DNA of 64,000 nt. It comes from Candidatus Methylomirabilis sp. GTDB taxonomy: Bacteria > Methylomirabilota > Methylomirabilia > Methylomirabilales > Methylomirabilaceae. Position numbers and translations under genes: made by a program. Shown here piece by piece: positions 6,629 to 16,701 of this stretch (position 1 is the stretch's first letter; each line of letters starts with the position of its first letter). The stretch is from assembly GCA_002634395.1 (NCBI GenBank), contig NSJM01000001.1, forward strand, positions 1 to 64,000. Direction: 5' to 3'. The notes beneath the pieces were generated by a model, which was not told where the DNA came from, did no database searches, and was given only the letters and a program-made list of their open reading frames with translations.

Positions 6629-7584
6629 GGTTTCGTACCTCGCGCCTCGCACCCTTCAAATCCCCCCGTGCCCCCCTTTCGTAAAGGGGGGGTGGGGGGT
6701 TTTGCACCTCGGACCCCTTGTGCGCGCTCCTTCTCCACGGCTGCCCGGTATCGCTGCTGCAGGTGGTGGGTAACGGGGCCAGGGCTGCCGGTGCCGATCT
6801 TGCAGCCGTCAATCGCGATCAAGGGTGTGATCTCCTTCAGGGAGCCGGTCAGGAATGCCTCGTCAACTGCCAGGAGATCGCTGAGGTAAACCGGGGCTTC
6901 GCTGACCGTCAGACCCTCTTTCTTAGCCAGCCCGATAATCACATCTCGGGTAATCCCTGGTAAGAGCCCTGAGCTTAAAGGAGGGGTTGTCAGTACCCCT
7001 TTCGAGAACGAGAACAGGTTACTTGTGGCCCCCTCGACGACGCAGCCATCGCGATCGGCAAACAGGGCCTCCTGGGCCCCTTCGCGGTGCGCCTGCGCCA
7101 TCGCCAGCATGTTATAGAGGTAGTCAAGCGACTTGATCTGGAGAGGGTTGAATGGGCTCCCCCAGTGAACCGTAACCGCGCCGATCCCGACCTGCTGACG
7201 TTCGGCGATCCCAGCATCCAAGGGCCTGGCGACCAACAGCAGCGTGGGTGAAGGGGGCGCGGCGGGAGGAAGGAGAGAGCCGAGTACGTCCGGACCTCTC
7301 GTCACCGTCAGCCGCAAAGAGGCATCAGCAGCCTGAAGGCGATTGCGCCGGAGCAGCTCACCCATCACCTGCCGCCACTTGCCCACGTCACCTTTGAACG
7401 GAATCCCGATCTGATCGGCGCCCTTCTTGAGACGAGCGAGGTGGCGCTCGAGGCCAAAGACCCACCCGGCATACGCCCGGATGGTTTCGAAGAGGCCGTC
7501 GCCGTACGAGAACCCTCGATCGAACGCCGATACCTTCGCCCGCGCAGCCTGCACGTAACGCCCGTTCAGATAAACAATGGCCAT
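6625..7584 (-). CDS. pabC: Class IV PLP aminotransferase, probably aminodeoxychorismate lyase
   Basis: 319 residues of fold-type IV (BCAT/DAAT/ADCL). The N-terminus is MAIVYLNGRYV...FDRGFSYGDGLFETIR, the PLP lysine is K151 in QIKSLDYLYN, and the C-terminal phosphate-binding part reads VVEGATSNLFSF and LPGITRDVI. Placement directly after pabB argues for aminodeoxychorismate lyase, which releases p-aminobenzoate for folate. A branched-chain or D-amino-acid aminotransferase is the alternative. The last 28 or so residues (RGAKPPTPPLRKGGTGGFEG onward) are encoded by a G-run repeat and look like a repeat-derived extension. Confidence 0.82.
   Translation of the reverse strand: MAIVYLNGRYVQAARAKVSAFDRGFSYGDGLFETIRAYAGWVFGLERHLARLKKGADQIGIPFKGDVGKWRQVMGELLRRNRLQAADASLRLTVTRGPDVLGSLLPPAAPPSPTLLLVARPLDAGIAERQQVGIGAVTVHWGSPFNPLQIKSLDYLYNMLAMAQAHREGAQEALFADRDGCVVEGATSNLFSFSKGVLTTPPLSSGLLPGITRDVIIGLAKKEGLTVSEAPVYLSDLLAVDEAFLTGSLKEITPLIAIDGCKIGTGSPGPVTHHLQQRYRAAVEKERAQGVRGAKPPTPPLRKGGTGGFEGCEARGTKP
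6656..6705. repeat. C-run/G-run palindromic repeat inside the 3' end of pabC
   Basis: CCCCCCTTTC followed by GTAAAGGGGGGG and TGGGGGG forms a strong hairpin. A longer relative with the same pieces sits at 62111-62234. Here it is translated as the C-terminal tail of PabC and lies just ahead of the pyrD start. Confidence 0.75.
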
Positions 7585-7593
7585 TCGCGTCCC

Positions 7594-9081
7594 TTACCTC
7601 CCAAAACCAGCGCCGACGCCGAGGGTCCGAAAGAAAGTTTCGGCCTTCAGTAGCGTCTCCTCGTACTCCCGTACCGGCGAGGAATCGGCCACGATCCCGC
7701 CGCCGGTCTGAAAATAGATCCGTCCGCCTGTCACGATGGCCGTCCGAATAGCAATATTCAGCTCCATCCCACCGGAGAACCCGATGAACCCGATCGCCCC
7801 GGTGTAGAGACCACGAGCCGTCGGCTCCACCTCGTCGATCACCTCCATCGCGCGGATCTTGGGGGCTCCGGTAATGGAGCCGCCCGGGAATGTGGCCCGT
7901 AGACAGTCGATCGGATCTGTCCCCTTTTCAAGGATACCTGCCACAGTTGAGACCATGTGGTGGAGGGTGTGGTAGGTCTCGACCGTCTCGAACTGCTCCA
8001 CATGCACGGAGCCGACCTGACAGATCCTGCCCAGATCGTTCCGCTCCAGATCCACGATCATGACATGCTCAGCGCGCTCCTTGGGATCGCGGCGCAATTG
8101 ACCAATGATGCGCGCATCATCCTCTACCGTCATCCCGCGAGGGCGGGTCCCCTTGATCGGACAGGTCGAGATCTGATTCCCCTCCACCAGTAGGAACCGT
8201 TCCGGAGAGTTGGACAGTACATGAAAGGGGCCACAGTGAAGGTACGCCCCGAAGGACGCAGGGAAGCGGCTCCGAAGGCGCCGGTAGAGGGCCCAGGGGT
8301 CGCCCGAAAAGTGAGCGGCGAAGCGCTGCGAGATGTTGGCCTGATAGATATCACCTGCCGCGATGTACTCCAGCACAGCCTCCAGCGCCTTGAAGTAGTG
8401 CGCCTTTGACATGTTACTTTCGAGGAGGGTCTCTGTGTGGGGCAACTCAGGAGACGCGCTACGAGCAATCAGCCGGGCGCGCTGGACCAGGTCAAGGCCT
8501 TCCTGCAGCCGCTCCCGAGCTCTTTGCTCCCGCTCGGCGCCTGGGTGGAGCGGCAAGCCTGACGAGGCGACGAGAAGCCGGCCCGTTCCTGGTTCGAACC
8601 AGAAGAGGAGGTCGTAGAAATGGATCACGCAGTCCGGAAGCCTCAGGTCGTCCACCGCCGCAGCCGGCACTGTTTCGAGATGGTGTCGGAGGTCGTACCC
8701 AAAGTAGCCGATGGCGCCGGCTGCTGGAAATTCCCGGACAGGCGCGATGTCACCAAACTGCTGGAGAAGCGCCTGAAGGTGTCGGAAGGGATCGCCCCTG
8801 ACTCGGCTATGCTCACCCTGGAACGAAATAGTGATCTCCTGCCCTTTTGCCGAGAAGGTGAGGAACGGATCGTAACCGAAGCACGTAGCCCGCCAGTGAT
8901 TGACGGCCCAAGGGTCGGCATCCAGGAGGCTGGAACCGGGCCTGCAAGCAACCAGACCAAACAGATCCGTGATGACGGGTGGATTCGGGACTTCCTCGAC
9001 GAGAAGGTCGAAAGAGCGGTACGGCGTGCGGCGTGCGGCGTGCGGCGTACCAGGGGCGGGGATAGAGGACGACGGGGTCAT
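7594..9081 (-). CDS. pabB: Aminodeoxychorismate synthase component I
   Basis: 495 residues of the chorismate-utilising family. Conserved C-terminal motifs are PIKGTRPRG with Lys310 (PabB-type PIKGT, where TrpE has PIAGT), VDLERNDLGRIC, TFPGGSITGAPK and TGGGIVADS. With a glutamine amidotransferase (PabA/TrpG, not in this window) it turns chorismate into aminodeoxychorismate. The start ATG overlaps the pyrK stop (ATGA). The first 20 residues (TPHAARRTPY region) are encoded by a heptamer array and are probably not part of the original protein. Its place inside a pyrimidine operon links folate and pyrimidine synthesis. Confidence 0.92.
   Translation of the reverse strand: MTPSSSIPAPGTPHAARRTPYRSFDLLVEEVPNPPVITDLFGLVACRPGSSLLDADPWAVNHWRATCFGYDPFLTFSAKGQEITISFQGEHSRVRGDPFRHLQALLQQFGDIAPVREFPAAGAIGYFGYDLRHHLETVPAAAVDDLRLPDCVIHFYDLLFWFEPGTGRLLVASSGLPLHPGAEREQRARERLQEGLDLVQRARLIARSASPELPHTETLLESNMSKAHYFKALEAVLEYIAAGDIYQANISQRFAAHFSGDPWALYRRLRSRFPASFGAYLHCGPFHVLSNSPERFLLVEGNQISTCPIKGTRPRGMTVEDDARIIGQLRRDPKERAEHVMIVDLERNDLGRICQVGSVHVEQFETVETYHTLHHMVSTVAGILEKGTDPIDCLRATFPGGSITGAPKIRAMEVIDEVEPTARGLYTGAIGFIGFSGGMELNIAIRTAIVTGGRIYFQTGGGIVADSSPVREYEETLLKAETFFRTLGVGAGFGR
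9021..9050. repeat. GGCGTGC heptamer array in the 5' end of pabB
   Basis: About three and a half copies of GGCGTGC at period 7. On the coding strand it gives the HAARRTP-type segment at PabB residues 14-20. Confidence 0.8.
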
Positions 9082-10040
9082 ATTCGGTCTGTCTGGCCTA
9101 TTCGGTCTGTTGACCGAATAGACGGAATAGACCAGAGGACGTCACGGGCATCGAAGACCGGCCCGTCCTTGCAGACGAGGCGGTAGGTTCGACCTGCCTG
9201 GCTGGCAGATAGGTCTCGTCCGCCCCCCTTCACCGGCACCACGCAGCCCATACAGGCGCCAAAGCCGCAGGCCATGCCCGCTTCCAGGGAGGCCTGGTAT
9301 GGCAGCTCATATTTTTCGGCAATCGACGCCAGAGCCGCCAGCATGGGATGCGGGCCGCAGGCATAGAGACGAGTGTGGGGTGTGGGGTGTGGGGTGTGAA
9401 GATGCTGCTCTAGTCGTTCCGTGACCAGTCCTTTATATCCGGCGCTGCCATCTTCTGTAGCCACGTGAATCTTTGCCCCAGCTCGTTTCAAATCGACGGT
9501 GCACAGCAGATCAGCCTTCGATCTCCCGCCGAGAAAGACGGTCATCTTCGTTTCGCATGATGCTCGACGCACGGCAAGCCCCTCGGCAAGGGCGGCGATG
9601 GGAGGCGCACCGATTCCTCCAGCAACCAAGAACACCTCCGTGGCATGACGTGGAATTTCAAAGCCGTTCCCCAGGGGGCCGAGAGCTCGGAGCAACCTCC
9701 CTGGACGCATCGCCGCCAGAAGCGTCGTCCCTCGGCCACACACCTTATAGAGGATCTCCACCTCCGCGATCCATGCTTCGGGTTTCGGGTTCGTGGAAGA
9801 GTCTTTTTGAGCTTGAAATTTTGAACTTTGAACTTTGAACTGTCTTGCGCGCCTGATACTCATCGGTCGAGGCAGGAGCGGATCGAGTCCATCGGTCCAT
9901 CCGAGCATGAGAAACTGGCCGGGACGGAATCGGGCCAGAAGTCGAGGACCGACCAGGCGCATCGAAAAGTATGACGGCGCAATTTCCCGATTTGCCGTTA
10001 CTTCAACCTGACACTCGGTTGGGCTCATCACCGGACTCAT
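9078..10040 (-). CDS. pyrK: Dihydroorotate dehydrogenase electron-transfer subunit, with repeat-derived insertions
   Basis: 320 residues; usual length is about 250-280. The FAD/NAD-reductase fold is seen in RFRPGQFLMLGW, then VAGGIGAPPIAALA and YACGPHPMLAALA. The 2Fe-2S site is C258-x4-C263-x2-C266-x23-C290, the PyrK pattern. It carries electrons from PyrD to NAD. Three low-complexity segments are encoded by repeats: residues 67-89 (FKVQSSKFQ then NPKPEA), residues 212-223 (HLHTPHPTPHT), and the C-terminal tail 304-320 (RSTDRIGQTDRI). The core motifs are intact, so the protein is probably functional, with the inserts on surface loops. Confidence 0.9.
   Translation of the reverse strand: MSPVMSPTECQVEVTANREIAPSYFSMRLVGPRLLARFRPGQFLMLGWTDGLDPLLPRPMSIRRARQFKVQSSKFQAQKDSSTNPKPEAWIAEVEILYKVCGRGTTLLAAMRPGRLLRALGPLGNGFEIPRHATEVFLVAGGIGAPPIAALAEGLAVRRASCETKMTVFLGGRSKADLLCTVDLKRAGAKIHVATEDGSAGYKGLVTERLEQHLHTPHPTPHTRLYACGPHPMLAALASIAEKYELPYQASLEAGMACGFGACMGCVVPVKGGGRDLSASQAGRTYRLVCKDGPVFDARDVLWSIPSIRSTDRIGQTDRI
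9083..9132. repeat. Direct plus inverted TATTCGGTCTG repeat at the pyrK/pabB junction
   Basis: TATTCGGTCTGT occurs twice, followed by inverted forms ACCGAATAGACGGAATAGACC. It encodes the last residues of PyrK and spans the approach to the pabB start. Confidence 0.75.
9371..9399. repeat. GTGTGGG heptamer array inside pyrK
   Basis: Four near-perfect copies of GTGTGGG at period 7. In the pyrK frame it gives HTPHPTPHT, just before the YACGPHPM nucleotide-binding motif. Confidence 0.85.
9776..9841. repeat. GGTTTCG and TTTGAAC heptamer arrays inside pyrK
   Basis: Two short arrays in tandem. TTCGGGTTTCGGGTTCG at 9777-9793 gives NPKPEAW, and TTGAACTTTGAACTTTGAAC at about 9821-9840 gives FKVQSSKFQ. 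Both unit types recur elsewhere in the window. Confidence 0.85.
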
Positions 10041-10050
10041 CTACGCGATA

Positions 10051-10122
10051 CCAGGTTCCACGCTGCAAACTCCTAGTTCTCAACTTTGCACGTTGAACTT
10101 TGCACGTTGAACTTCGAACTGT
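10051..10122. repeat. TTGCACG/TTGAACT heptamer array between pyrK and carB, running into the carB 3' end
   Basis: TTTGCACGTTGAAC occurs twice, with flanking degenerate units. The part from 10080 is translated as the last residues of CarB ([12 protein letters not shown]). Confidence 0.85.
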
Positions 10123-13100
10123 TCTCCGTGATACTCCTGCAGCGCCTCAACCCTCAATTTTCCGTACCGCATCGCCTGGATTGCTTCGACCGCCGCGTGC
10201 GCCGCAGCCATCGTAGTAAAATAGGGAATGCCCATGGTAACCGCTGTTCGTCGAATGGAGTAAGAATCGAGGCGCGCATGGTGACCCTCCGGCGTATTAA
10301 TGACCAGCCCGATCTCGCCATTCTTCATCTTGTCCACGATATGCGGACGAACGCCGTCGATGACCTTAGCGACTGCCTCCACGGTGACCCCGCCGCTTTT
10401 CAATACAGCCGCGGTCCCGGCCGTCGCCACAAGCTGAAAGCCCAACTCCGCAAGTCGTCGCGCCAACGGCACGATATGCGGCTTGTCATTACCCCGTACG
10501 CTCAGAAAGGCCGTTCCCTCCAGAGGAAGGGCGCCACTCGCTCCCACCTGCGATTTGGCAAAGGCCAGCCCGAATTCGCGATCGATTCCCATGACCTCGC
10601 CGGTCGATTTCATCTCCGGTCCCAAGAGCACATCGACTCCAGGAAACTTGACAAATGGCAGGACCGCCTCCTTGACTGCCACATGCCGAAGCTCAGGCTC
10701 CTCGGTGAAACCCAGCTCCTTAAGGCTCATCCCGGCCATGATCTTAGCGGCCAGCTTGGCCAACGGAATACCGATCGCCTTACTGACGAAGGGGACAGTC
10801 CGCGAGGCGCGGGGATTCACCTCGAGGACATAGACGATGTTATCTTTAATGGCGAACTGGATGTTGATCAGGCCGACTACGCCAAGCTCTAAGGCCATAG
10901 CCTTTGTTTGAGCCCGGATCTGATCGAGCAACGGCTGTGGCACCGACCGGGGCGGTATGGAGCAAGCCGAGTCGCCGGAGTGGACTCCTGCCGCTTCAAT
11001 ATGCTCCATGATCCCACCGATAACGGCCTCCTGGCCATCGCACAGGGCATCCACGTCCATCTCGATGGCGTCTTCCAGGAACTTATCGACCAGTACGGGA
11101 TGCGCCAATGAGGCCTGCACGGCGCGCGCCATGTACTCCTGGAGACTTGATTCGTTATAGACGATCTCCATCGCACGGCCGCCAAGGACGTACGACGGTC
11201 GCACCAGCACCGGATACCCGATCTGCCGAGCGATCCGGACTGCCTCGCTCACCGAAACGGCGGTCCCGTTCGGCGGCTGATTCAAGCCAAGATGCTGGAG
11301 CATCTGCTTGAATCGTTCCCGGTCCTCGGCTCGGTCGATGGCATCGGGCGGAGTTCCCAGGATCTTCACGCCCGCCTGCTCCAGCGGAATGGCCAGTTTC
11401 AGCGGCGTCTGCCCGCCGAACTGGACGATCACCCCATCCGGCCGCTCCCGCTCCGCAATGTTCAGGACATCCTCCAGGCAGAGCGGCTCAAAGTACAGGC
11501 GATCGGAGGTATCATAATCTGTCGAGACCGTCTCCGGGTTACAATTGACCATGATCGTTTCGTAGCCGATCTCCCTCAGAGCGAAGGCTGCGTGAACGCA
11601 ACAGTAGTCGAACTCAATCCCCTGGCCGATCCGATTCGGACCGGAACCTAAGATCATAATCTTTCGGCGGCTGGTCGGGTTAGCCTCACACTCCTGTTCG
11701 TACGTCGAGTAGAGGTAGGGCGTATGAGCCACGAACTCGGCGCCACAGGTGTCTACCGTCTTGAAGGTCGTCTCGATTCCCATCCGCTTCCTGGCATTCC
11801 GGATGGTCAGCTCCTGCGAGCCGGTAAGCTCGGCAAGTCGGCGGTCAGCAAAACCCAGAGCTTTGGCCTCGCGCATCATCGGAGCCGTCAAGAGGCGGAG
11901 CAGTGTCGGCCCACGACGGCGCGCACCCAGACCGATCAATCGATCCTCAAAATCTATGATCTCTTTGATATTCTCGAGGAACCAGGGATCAATAGCCGTC
12001 AGCCTGTAGATCTCCCGCACTGTCATCCCCAGTCGAAGCGCATCGGCAAGGTAAAAGATCCGCTCCCAATTCGCGATACGGAGGCGATCTCGGACTAACT
12101 GGAGGTCGATCTCGCTCACCGCCGCACCCCGTACCGCCTTACCCTTGAAGATACGACTCTCGAGTCCATAAGCCTCGATCTCGAGCGAGCGGATCACCTT
12201 CTGCAAGGCTTCCTTGAAGGTCCGGCCGATCGCCATCGCCTCCCCAACCGATTTCATCTGCGTCGTCAGGGTCTCATCTGCACCGGAAAACTTCTCGAAC
12301 GAAAATCGGGGGAACTTGACGACGCAGTAATCGATGGTCGGCTCAAAGCAGGCCGTCGTCTCTTTCGTGATATCGTTACTGAGCTCATCCAGCGTGTAGC
12401 CGACGGCCAACTTGGCGGCGATCTTCGCAATCGGAAACCCGGTGGCCTTGCTGGCCAATGCCGAGGATCGAGAAACCCTCGGATTCATCTCGATCGCCAG
12501 CATCCGGCCGTTCTCGGGGTTGACGGCGAACTGGATATTGCTGCCGCCCGTCTCAACCCCGATCTCTCGAATGATGGCAATGGAGGCGTCCCGCATGAGC
12601 TGATACTCTTTATCAGACAGGGTCTGAGCCGGGGCCACCGTAATCGAATCGCCGGTATGGACCCCCATCGGGTCGAAATTCTCGATGGAACAGATGATCA
12701 CCACATTGTCCTTCAGGTCGCGCATCACCTCCAGCTCGAACTCCTTCCAGCCGATGACGGAGGCTTCGATCAGGACCTGATGGACGGGGCTCATGCTGAG
12801 TCCCCACTGGATCTGCTCGTCGAATTCATCCCGGTTGTAGGCAATGCTGCCGCCGGTGCCGCCAAGCGTGAACGAAGGACGGATGATCGCCGGATAGCCG
12901 ATCCGTTCGACAACGGCACGAGCCTGCTCGAACGAGTCGGCATGGCCGCTCTCGGGCACCTCGACCCCAACTTTCTGCATCGCCTGCTTGAAGAGATCGC
13001 GATCTTCGGCCTTTTTGATGGCATGGAGCTTCGCCCCGATCATCTCGACCCCGTATCGGTCCAGAATTCCCTCCTCGGCCAGCGCAACGGCCAGATTAAG

Positions 13101-13385
13101 ACCGGTTTGTCCCCCGAGGGTGGGTAGCAGCGCATCGGGTTTCTCCCGGGCGATGATCTGCTCTACGATCGGCACGGTCAGCGGCTCCAGGTAGGTCCGG
13201 TCCGCCGTCTCCGGGTCGGTCATAATGGTGGCCGGATTCGAGTTGACCAGGATTACCCGGTAGCCTTCCTCTCGCAACGCCTTGCAGGCCTGAGTCCCCG
13301 AATAGTCGAACTCACACCCCTGTCCGATGACGATCGGGCCGGACCCGATGATCAGGATTGTCTCTATGTCGGTTCGCTTTGGCAC
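10080..13385 (-). CDS. carB: Carbamoyl-phosphate synthase large subunit
   Basis: 1101 residues (usual about 1070). It makes carbamoyl phosphate from bicarbonate, glutamine-derived ammonia and two ATP. The two homologous ATP-grasp halves are clear: [19 protein letters not shown] near the start and [19 protein letters not shown] near residue 560, with ATP-site loops [13 protein letters not shown] and [13 protein letters not shown]. The C-terminal allosteric domain ([18 protein letters not shown]...VINTPEG) is present. The last 15 or so residues ([13 protein letters not shown]) come from a heptamer repeat. It directly follows the methyltransferase gene, without a gap. Confidence 0.96.
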   Translation of the reverse strand: MPKRTDIETILIIGSGPIVIGQGCEFDYSGTQACKALREEGYRVILVNSNPATIMTDPETADRTYLEPLTVPIVEQIIAREKPDALLPTLGGQTGLNLAVALAEEGILDRYGVEMIGAKLHAIKKAEDRDLFKQAMQKVGVEVPESGHADSFEQARAVVERIGYPAIIRPSFTLGGTGGSIAYNRDEFDEQIQWGLSMSPVHQVLIEASVIGWKEFELEVMRDLKDNVVIICSIENFDPMGVHTGDSITVAPAQTLSDKEYQLMRDASIAIIREIGVETGGSNIQFAVNPENGRMLAIEMNPRVSRSSALASKATGFPIAKIAAKLAVGYTLDELSNDITKETTACFEPTIDYCVVKFPRFSFEKFSGADETLTTQMKSVGEAMAIGRTFKEALQKVIRSLEIEAYGLESRIFKGKAVRGAAVSEIDLQLVRDRLRIANWERIFYLADALRLGMTVREIYRLTAIDPWFLENIKEIIDFEDRLIGLGARRRGPTLLRLLTAPMMREAKALGFADRRLAELTGSQELTIRNARKRMGIETTFKTVDTCGAEFVAHTPYLYSTYEQECEANPTSRRKIMILGSGPNRIGQGIEFDYCCVHAAFALREIGYETIMVNCNPETVSTDYDTSDRLYFEPLCLEDVLNIAERERPDGVIVQFGGQTPLKLAIPLEQAGVKILGTPPDAIDRAEDRERFKQMLQHLGLNQPPNGTAVSVSEAVRIARQIGYPVLVRPSYVLGGRAMEIVYNESSLQEYMARAVQASLAHPVLVDKFLEDAIEMDVDALCDGQEAVIGGIMEHIEAAGVHSGDSACSIPPRSVPQPLLDQIRAQTKAMALELGVVGLINIQFAIKDNIVYVLEVNPRASRTVPFVSKAIGIPLAKLAAKIMAGMSLKELGFTEEPELRHVAVKEAVLPFVKFPGVDVLLGPEMKSTGEVMGIDREFGLAFAKSQVGASGALPLEGTAFLSVRGNDKPHIVPLARRLAELGFQLVATAGTAAVLKSGGVTVEAVAKVIDGVRPHIVDKMKNGEIGLVINTPEGHHARLDSYSIRRTAVTMGIPYFTTMAAAHAAVEAIQAMRYGKLRVEALQEYHGEQFEVQRAKFNVQS

Positions 13386-14045
13386 CTACTTCACCTTCAC
13401 GCCGTAGGCAAGGCCATCGCCTACGGGGAGGATCTGAGCGAGAAGCTGGGGATGACGGACGAAGTAGTCGTTGAAGCCGCGCAGCGCTTCCGTTGAGCGA
13501 CGATACTGCTCCCCGAACAGCCGACCGGTCGCCACTTGCCCTCTCCAGAGGACATTATCGCACACGACAACTCCGCCAATCCGCATCAGCGGCAAAGCCA
13601 GATCCAGATAGTCACGGTACTCCTCCTTCACCGCATCAAGATAGACGAGGTCAAATGGCCCCTCAAGTGTCGGGATGACCGTCAGCGCTGGACCCTTGTG
13701 AAACTCCACACGATCCTGCAGACCGGCACGCTTCAGATACGCCTTCGCCTTCGCGATCATCTCAGCGTTGGTGTCGATGGTTATAACCCTGCCTTGAGAC
13801 GATATGGCTCGTGCCATAAAGATGTCGGCATACCCGATGGCGGTGCCGACCTCCAGCACCCGCTCTGCCCGGATCGCCCGGACCGTAATCTCCAGAAAGA
13901 TCGCAACCTCCGGATCGGCGATCGGGACACCGTGCTCGCCTGCAAAGCGTTCCATCTCCTGCAGCAGCGGGTCCCGCTCATGGAGCAGCCGCCCGAGATA
14001 CTCCTCCTGCTCTCGATGAATGATGAGACCAATCTGCGCCTTCAT
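13386..14045 (-). CDS. SAM-dependent O-methyltransferase (COG4122 type)
   Basis: 219 residues, class I methyltransferase fold. Motif I is [18 protein letters not shown], the acidic residue that binds SAM ribose is in ITIDTNAEM, and motif IV reads [21 protein letters not shown] with [11 protein letters not shown] after it. This is the catechol/caffeoyl-CoA O-methyltransferase-like group. The substrate is unknown. It sits between carA and carB, overlapping carA by 4 nt (ATGA), so it is translated within the pyrimidine operon although it has no known step there. Confidence 0.85.
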   Translation of the reverse strand: MKAQIGLIIHREQEEYLGRLLHERDPLLQEMERFAGEHGVPIADPEVAIFLEITVRAIRAERVLEVGTAIGYADIFMARAISSQGRVITIDTNAEMIAKAKAYLKRAGLQDRVEFHKGPALTVIPTLEGPFDLVYLDAVKEEYRDYLDLALPLMRIGGVVVCDNVLWRGQVATGRLFGEQYRRSTEALRGFNDYFVRHPQLLAQILPVGDGLAYGVKVK

Positions 14046-15256
14046 AGGCCTGCGCGCGCCTTCGCCATCACATCTATGAAGCGCTGAAAGAGGTAGCCGG
14101 CGTCATGGGGACCGGGGGAGGCTTCCGGGTGGTATTGTACCGAAAAGATCGGGAGACGCCGGTGCCGCATCCCCTCTACAGTGTGATCGTTGAGGTTGAT
14201 GTGGGTCAACTCGATCTCTCTATCCGGAATCGACGCAATGTCTACGGTAAAGCCGTGGTTCTGGGTGGTAATTTCCACCTTCCCGGTCGTTAAATCCTTA
14301 ACCGGTTGATTACCACCGTGGTGACCAAACTTCAGCTTGTGGGTCCGCCCCCCGAACGCGAGACCCAGGATCTGATGGCCCAAGCAGATACCAAAGATCG
14401 GCTTGACGCCAATCAGCTTTTGCACGTTGTTAATCAGGTACGGCACGCCCTCCGGGTCGCCTGGACCATTACTCACGAAGACCCCATCCGGGGCCAGTCC
14501 CAGGACTGTGGACGCGGGGGTGTCAGGCGGGACTACCGTCACGCTGCACCCCGCCTCCACCAGCTTCCGCAGGATGTTCCACTTGATCCCACAATCGTAG
14601 GCCACTACGTTGTAGGGTCTAGGGGTTAGGGTAGAGGGTAGCGGAAAAAGTTTGAGCTGATCTGCCACCTTGGAACCTTGAACCTTGAACCTTGAACTGG
14701 CTTCAGACCCTTTTTCCAATTGCCATGCCCCCTGTTGCCAGGTGTAGGGCTCTCTACAGGCAACCTCTTTCACCAAATCGCGACCGATCAGGCCGGGCGA
14801 GGCCTTGGCTCTGGCAACAAGACGCTCAGGATTCAGATCTCCCGTAGAGATCACCCCCTCCATCGCCCCATGATCCCTCAGATGTCTGGTAAGTGCCCGG
14901 GTATCGATCCCTTGAATCCCCACAACGCTCTGCTCTTTGAGGTAGTCATCAAGGGTCCGAGTGCTGCGCCAATTGCTCGGGTGGGCGCTGGCCTCCTTCA
15001 CAATGAACCCCTCCACTGCCGGCGCTGTTGACTCCATGTCCTCAGGGCTGATGCCGTAGTTGCCGATCAGGGGGTAGGTCATCACGACCATCTGGCCCTT
15101 GTACGAAGGGTCCGTCAGAACCTCCTGGTATCCGGTCATGCTGGTGTTGAAGACCACCTCTCCGACAGTCTCCCCCTCTGCGCCAAAGGAGGTGCCCTCG
15201 AACATGGTGCCATCGGCCAGCGCCAACAACGCCTTTTTCACCCTCGTCCCTCGCAC
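14042..15256 (-). CDS. carA: Carbamoyl-phosphate synthase small subunit, with a repeat-derived insertion
   Basis: 404 residues (usual about 370-385). It supplies ammonia from glutamine to CarB. The N-terminal CPSase domain ([17 protein letters not shown]) is followed by a class I amidotransferase domain with the nucleophile Cys291 in [15 protein letters not shown] and the catalytic His/Glu in [12 protein letters not shown]. Between the domains, residues about 182-214 ([11 protein letters not shown] and LPSTLTPRP) are encoded by two heptamer arrays and account for the extra length. A GTG at 15241, five codons in, with GAGGGAC upstream, may be the real start. Confidence 0.95.
   Translation of the reverse strand: MRGTRVKKALLALADGTMFEGTSFGAEGETVGEVVFNTSMTGYQEVLTDPSYKGQMVVMTYPLIGNYGISPEDMESTAPAVEGFIVKEASAHPSNWRSTRTLDDYLKEQSVVGIQGIDTRALTRHLRDHGAMEGVISTGDLNPERLVARAKASPGLIGRDLVKEVACREPYTWQQGAWQLEKGSEASSRFKVQGSKVADQLKLFPLPSTLTPRPYNVVAYDCGIKWNILRKLVEAGCSVTVVPPDTPASTVLGLAPDGVFVSNGPGDPEGVPYLINNVQKLIGVKPIFGICLGHQILGLAFGGRTHKLKFGHHGGNQPVKDLTTGKVEITTQNHGFTVDIASIPDREIELTHINLNDHTVEGMRHRRLPIFSVQYHPEASPGPHDAGYLFQRFIDVMAKARAGL
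14612..14700. repeat. Two heptamer arrays inside carA
   Basis: TAGGGTCTAGGGGTTAGGGT-type units at 14612-14642 and ACCTTGA units at 14669-14700 (GAACCTTGAACCTTGAACC). Both are translated within CarA, at the linker between its two domains. Confidence 0.85.
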
Positions 15257-15257
15257 C

Positions 15258-15325
15258 CTGCAACCTTGGACGTTGAACCTCGAACGTTGAACCTTGAACT
15301 TTGGACGTTGAACCTCGAACGTTGC
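15258..15325. repeat. ACGTTGA/ACCTTGA heptamer array between carA and pyrC
   Basis: At least eight degenerate period-7 units (CGTTGAA, CCTCGAA, CCTTGAA, CTTTGGA) fill the intergenic gap. All have the same orientation. Confidence 0.85.
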
Positions 15326-15338
15326 CCTCGTATTCCCA

Positions 15339-16682
15339 TTACGCCTCCCACACCACTTTGCCGGCCACCAGCGTCGCCACTGTCCCTCCCTTCAGCCGCC
15401 ACCCGGAAAATGGCGTATTCCGGCTCTTGGAGACAAAGGCGGAAGGCTCCACCGTCCAGTCACGGTTCGGATCAAAGATCGTCAGATCGGCGTCGGCGCC
15501 TTCGGCGATCTGTCCCTTTGGAAGCTTCAGAAGGCGCGCGGGCCCACAGCTCAGTTTCGCAATCGCCTCTGATAGACTCAGCGCTCCCGTGTGTACCATG
15601 GTTGTCAGCGTCACGGCAAGCGCCGTCTCTAGGCCGATTACCCCAAATGGGGCCAGATCGAACTCCCGCTCCTTCTCTTGGACCGTGTGGGGGGCGTGAT
15701 CCGTTGCGATCACGTCAATGGTGCCATCTCGCAACCCTTCGATCAGGGCCTGCCGATCGGATTCTGACCGAAGCGGCGGATTCATCTTGACGTTGGTGCT
15801 AAAGCCGCGGACCGCCTCCTCCGTGAGCGCAATATGATGTGGGGTCGCCTCGCAACTCACCCGGACCTCGCGAGCCTTGGCCTCGCGAATGAGACGCACC
15901 GATTCGGCTGCGCTCACGTGCGCAATGTGGAGTCTCGCGCCGGTCAGCTCTGCCAGGAGGATATCGCGCGCTACCATCGCCGCCTCCGAGACCGAGGGAA
16001 TACCGCGAAGCCCGAGTTCGGTCGAGACAAACCCCTCATGGACTACGCCCCTACCGGTCAGATACAGATCCTCACTATGTTGGATAACCGGCAGGTCGAA
16101 CATTGCTGCATATTCCATGGCCCGCCGCATCAGTTCGGCGTTCATCACCGGCCGACCATCATCGGAGATGGCGACGCAGCCCGCTTCGAACAGCTCCCCG
16201 ATCTCCGCCAACTCCTCCCCTTTCATCCCCTTCGTAATGGCGCCAATGGGGTAGACGTGAACGGCCCCCTCGCGCTTGGCCGTATCCAGCATGAACTCGG
16301 TGACGGAACGCGTGTCGTTGACCGGGTCGGTATTCGGCATACAGCAGACTGCCGTAAAGCCGCCACGCGCCGCGGCCATCGTTCCACTCGCAATGGTCTC
16401 TTTATCCTCGCGTCCCGGCTGGCGCAGGTGGGCATGCATGTCGATCAATCCGGGACAGACCACCAGTCCTGTGGCATCCATCACCCGATCAATGGGACCT
16501 ATCCCATTCATCGAGGACTTTGAATCTTTGGAAGATTTCCCTTTTCCCGTTGAGCTGAGTATGTCTCCGGCTACATTCCGGTCCAACTGGATAATCTTGC
16601 CATCTTCTATGAGCAGGTCCAGGGCATCATCGACCGCGTTTGCGGGATCGATGACGCGTCCGCCCTTGATCAGTATCCTCAT
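15339..16682 (-). CDS. pyrC: Dihydroorotase, type I
   Basis: 447 residues from the ATG at 16682, chosen for its GGAG site and for the family N-terminus [13 protein letters not shown]; a longer frame to 16763 overlaps pyrB. It cyclises carbamoyl-aspartate to dihydroorotate. Zinc ligands are [10 protein letters not shown] (H83, H85), with DDGRPV and [13 protein letters not shown] further on, and the C-terminal end of the barrel reads [11 protein letters not shown]. Residues about 38-66 ([20 protein letters not shown]) form a low-complexity insert in the small beta-sandwich domain. That region includes a perfect AATGGGA/TCCCATT hairpin in the DNA. Confidence 0.94.
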   Translation of the reverse strand: MRILIKGGRVIDPANAVDDALDLLIEDGKIIQLDRNVAGDILSSTGKGKSSKDSKSSMNGIGPIDRVMDATGLVVCPGLIDMHAHLRQPGREDKETIASGTMAAARGGFTAVCCMPNTDPVNDTRSVTEFMLDTAKREGAVHVYPIGAITKGMKGEELAEIGELFEAGCVAISDDGRPVMNAELMRRAMEYAAMFDLPVIQHSEDLYLTGRGVVHEGFVSTELGLRGIPSVSEAAMVARDILLAELTGARLHIAHVSAAESVRLIREAKAREVRVSCEATPHHIALTEEAVRGFSTNVKMNPPLRSESDRQALIEGLRDGTIDVIATDHAPHTVQEKEREFDLAPFGVIGLETALAVTLTTMVHTGALSLSEAIAKLSCGPARLLKLPKGQIAEGADADLTIFDPNRDWTVEPSAFVSKSRNTPFSGWRLKGGTVATLVAGKVVWEA

Positions 16683-16701
16683 AATCGCTCCATCCGTCGG
16701 A

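Noticed and set aside
9371-9399. Tandem arrays resembling a CRISPR or direct-repeat array
   Set aside because: The repeat unit is 7 bp with no spacers, so it cannot be a CRISPR array. No cas genes are in the window.
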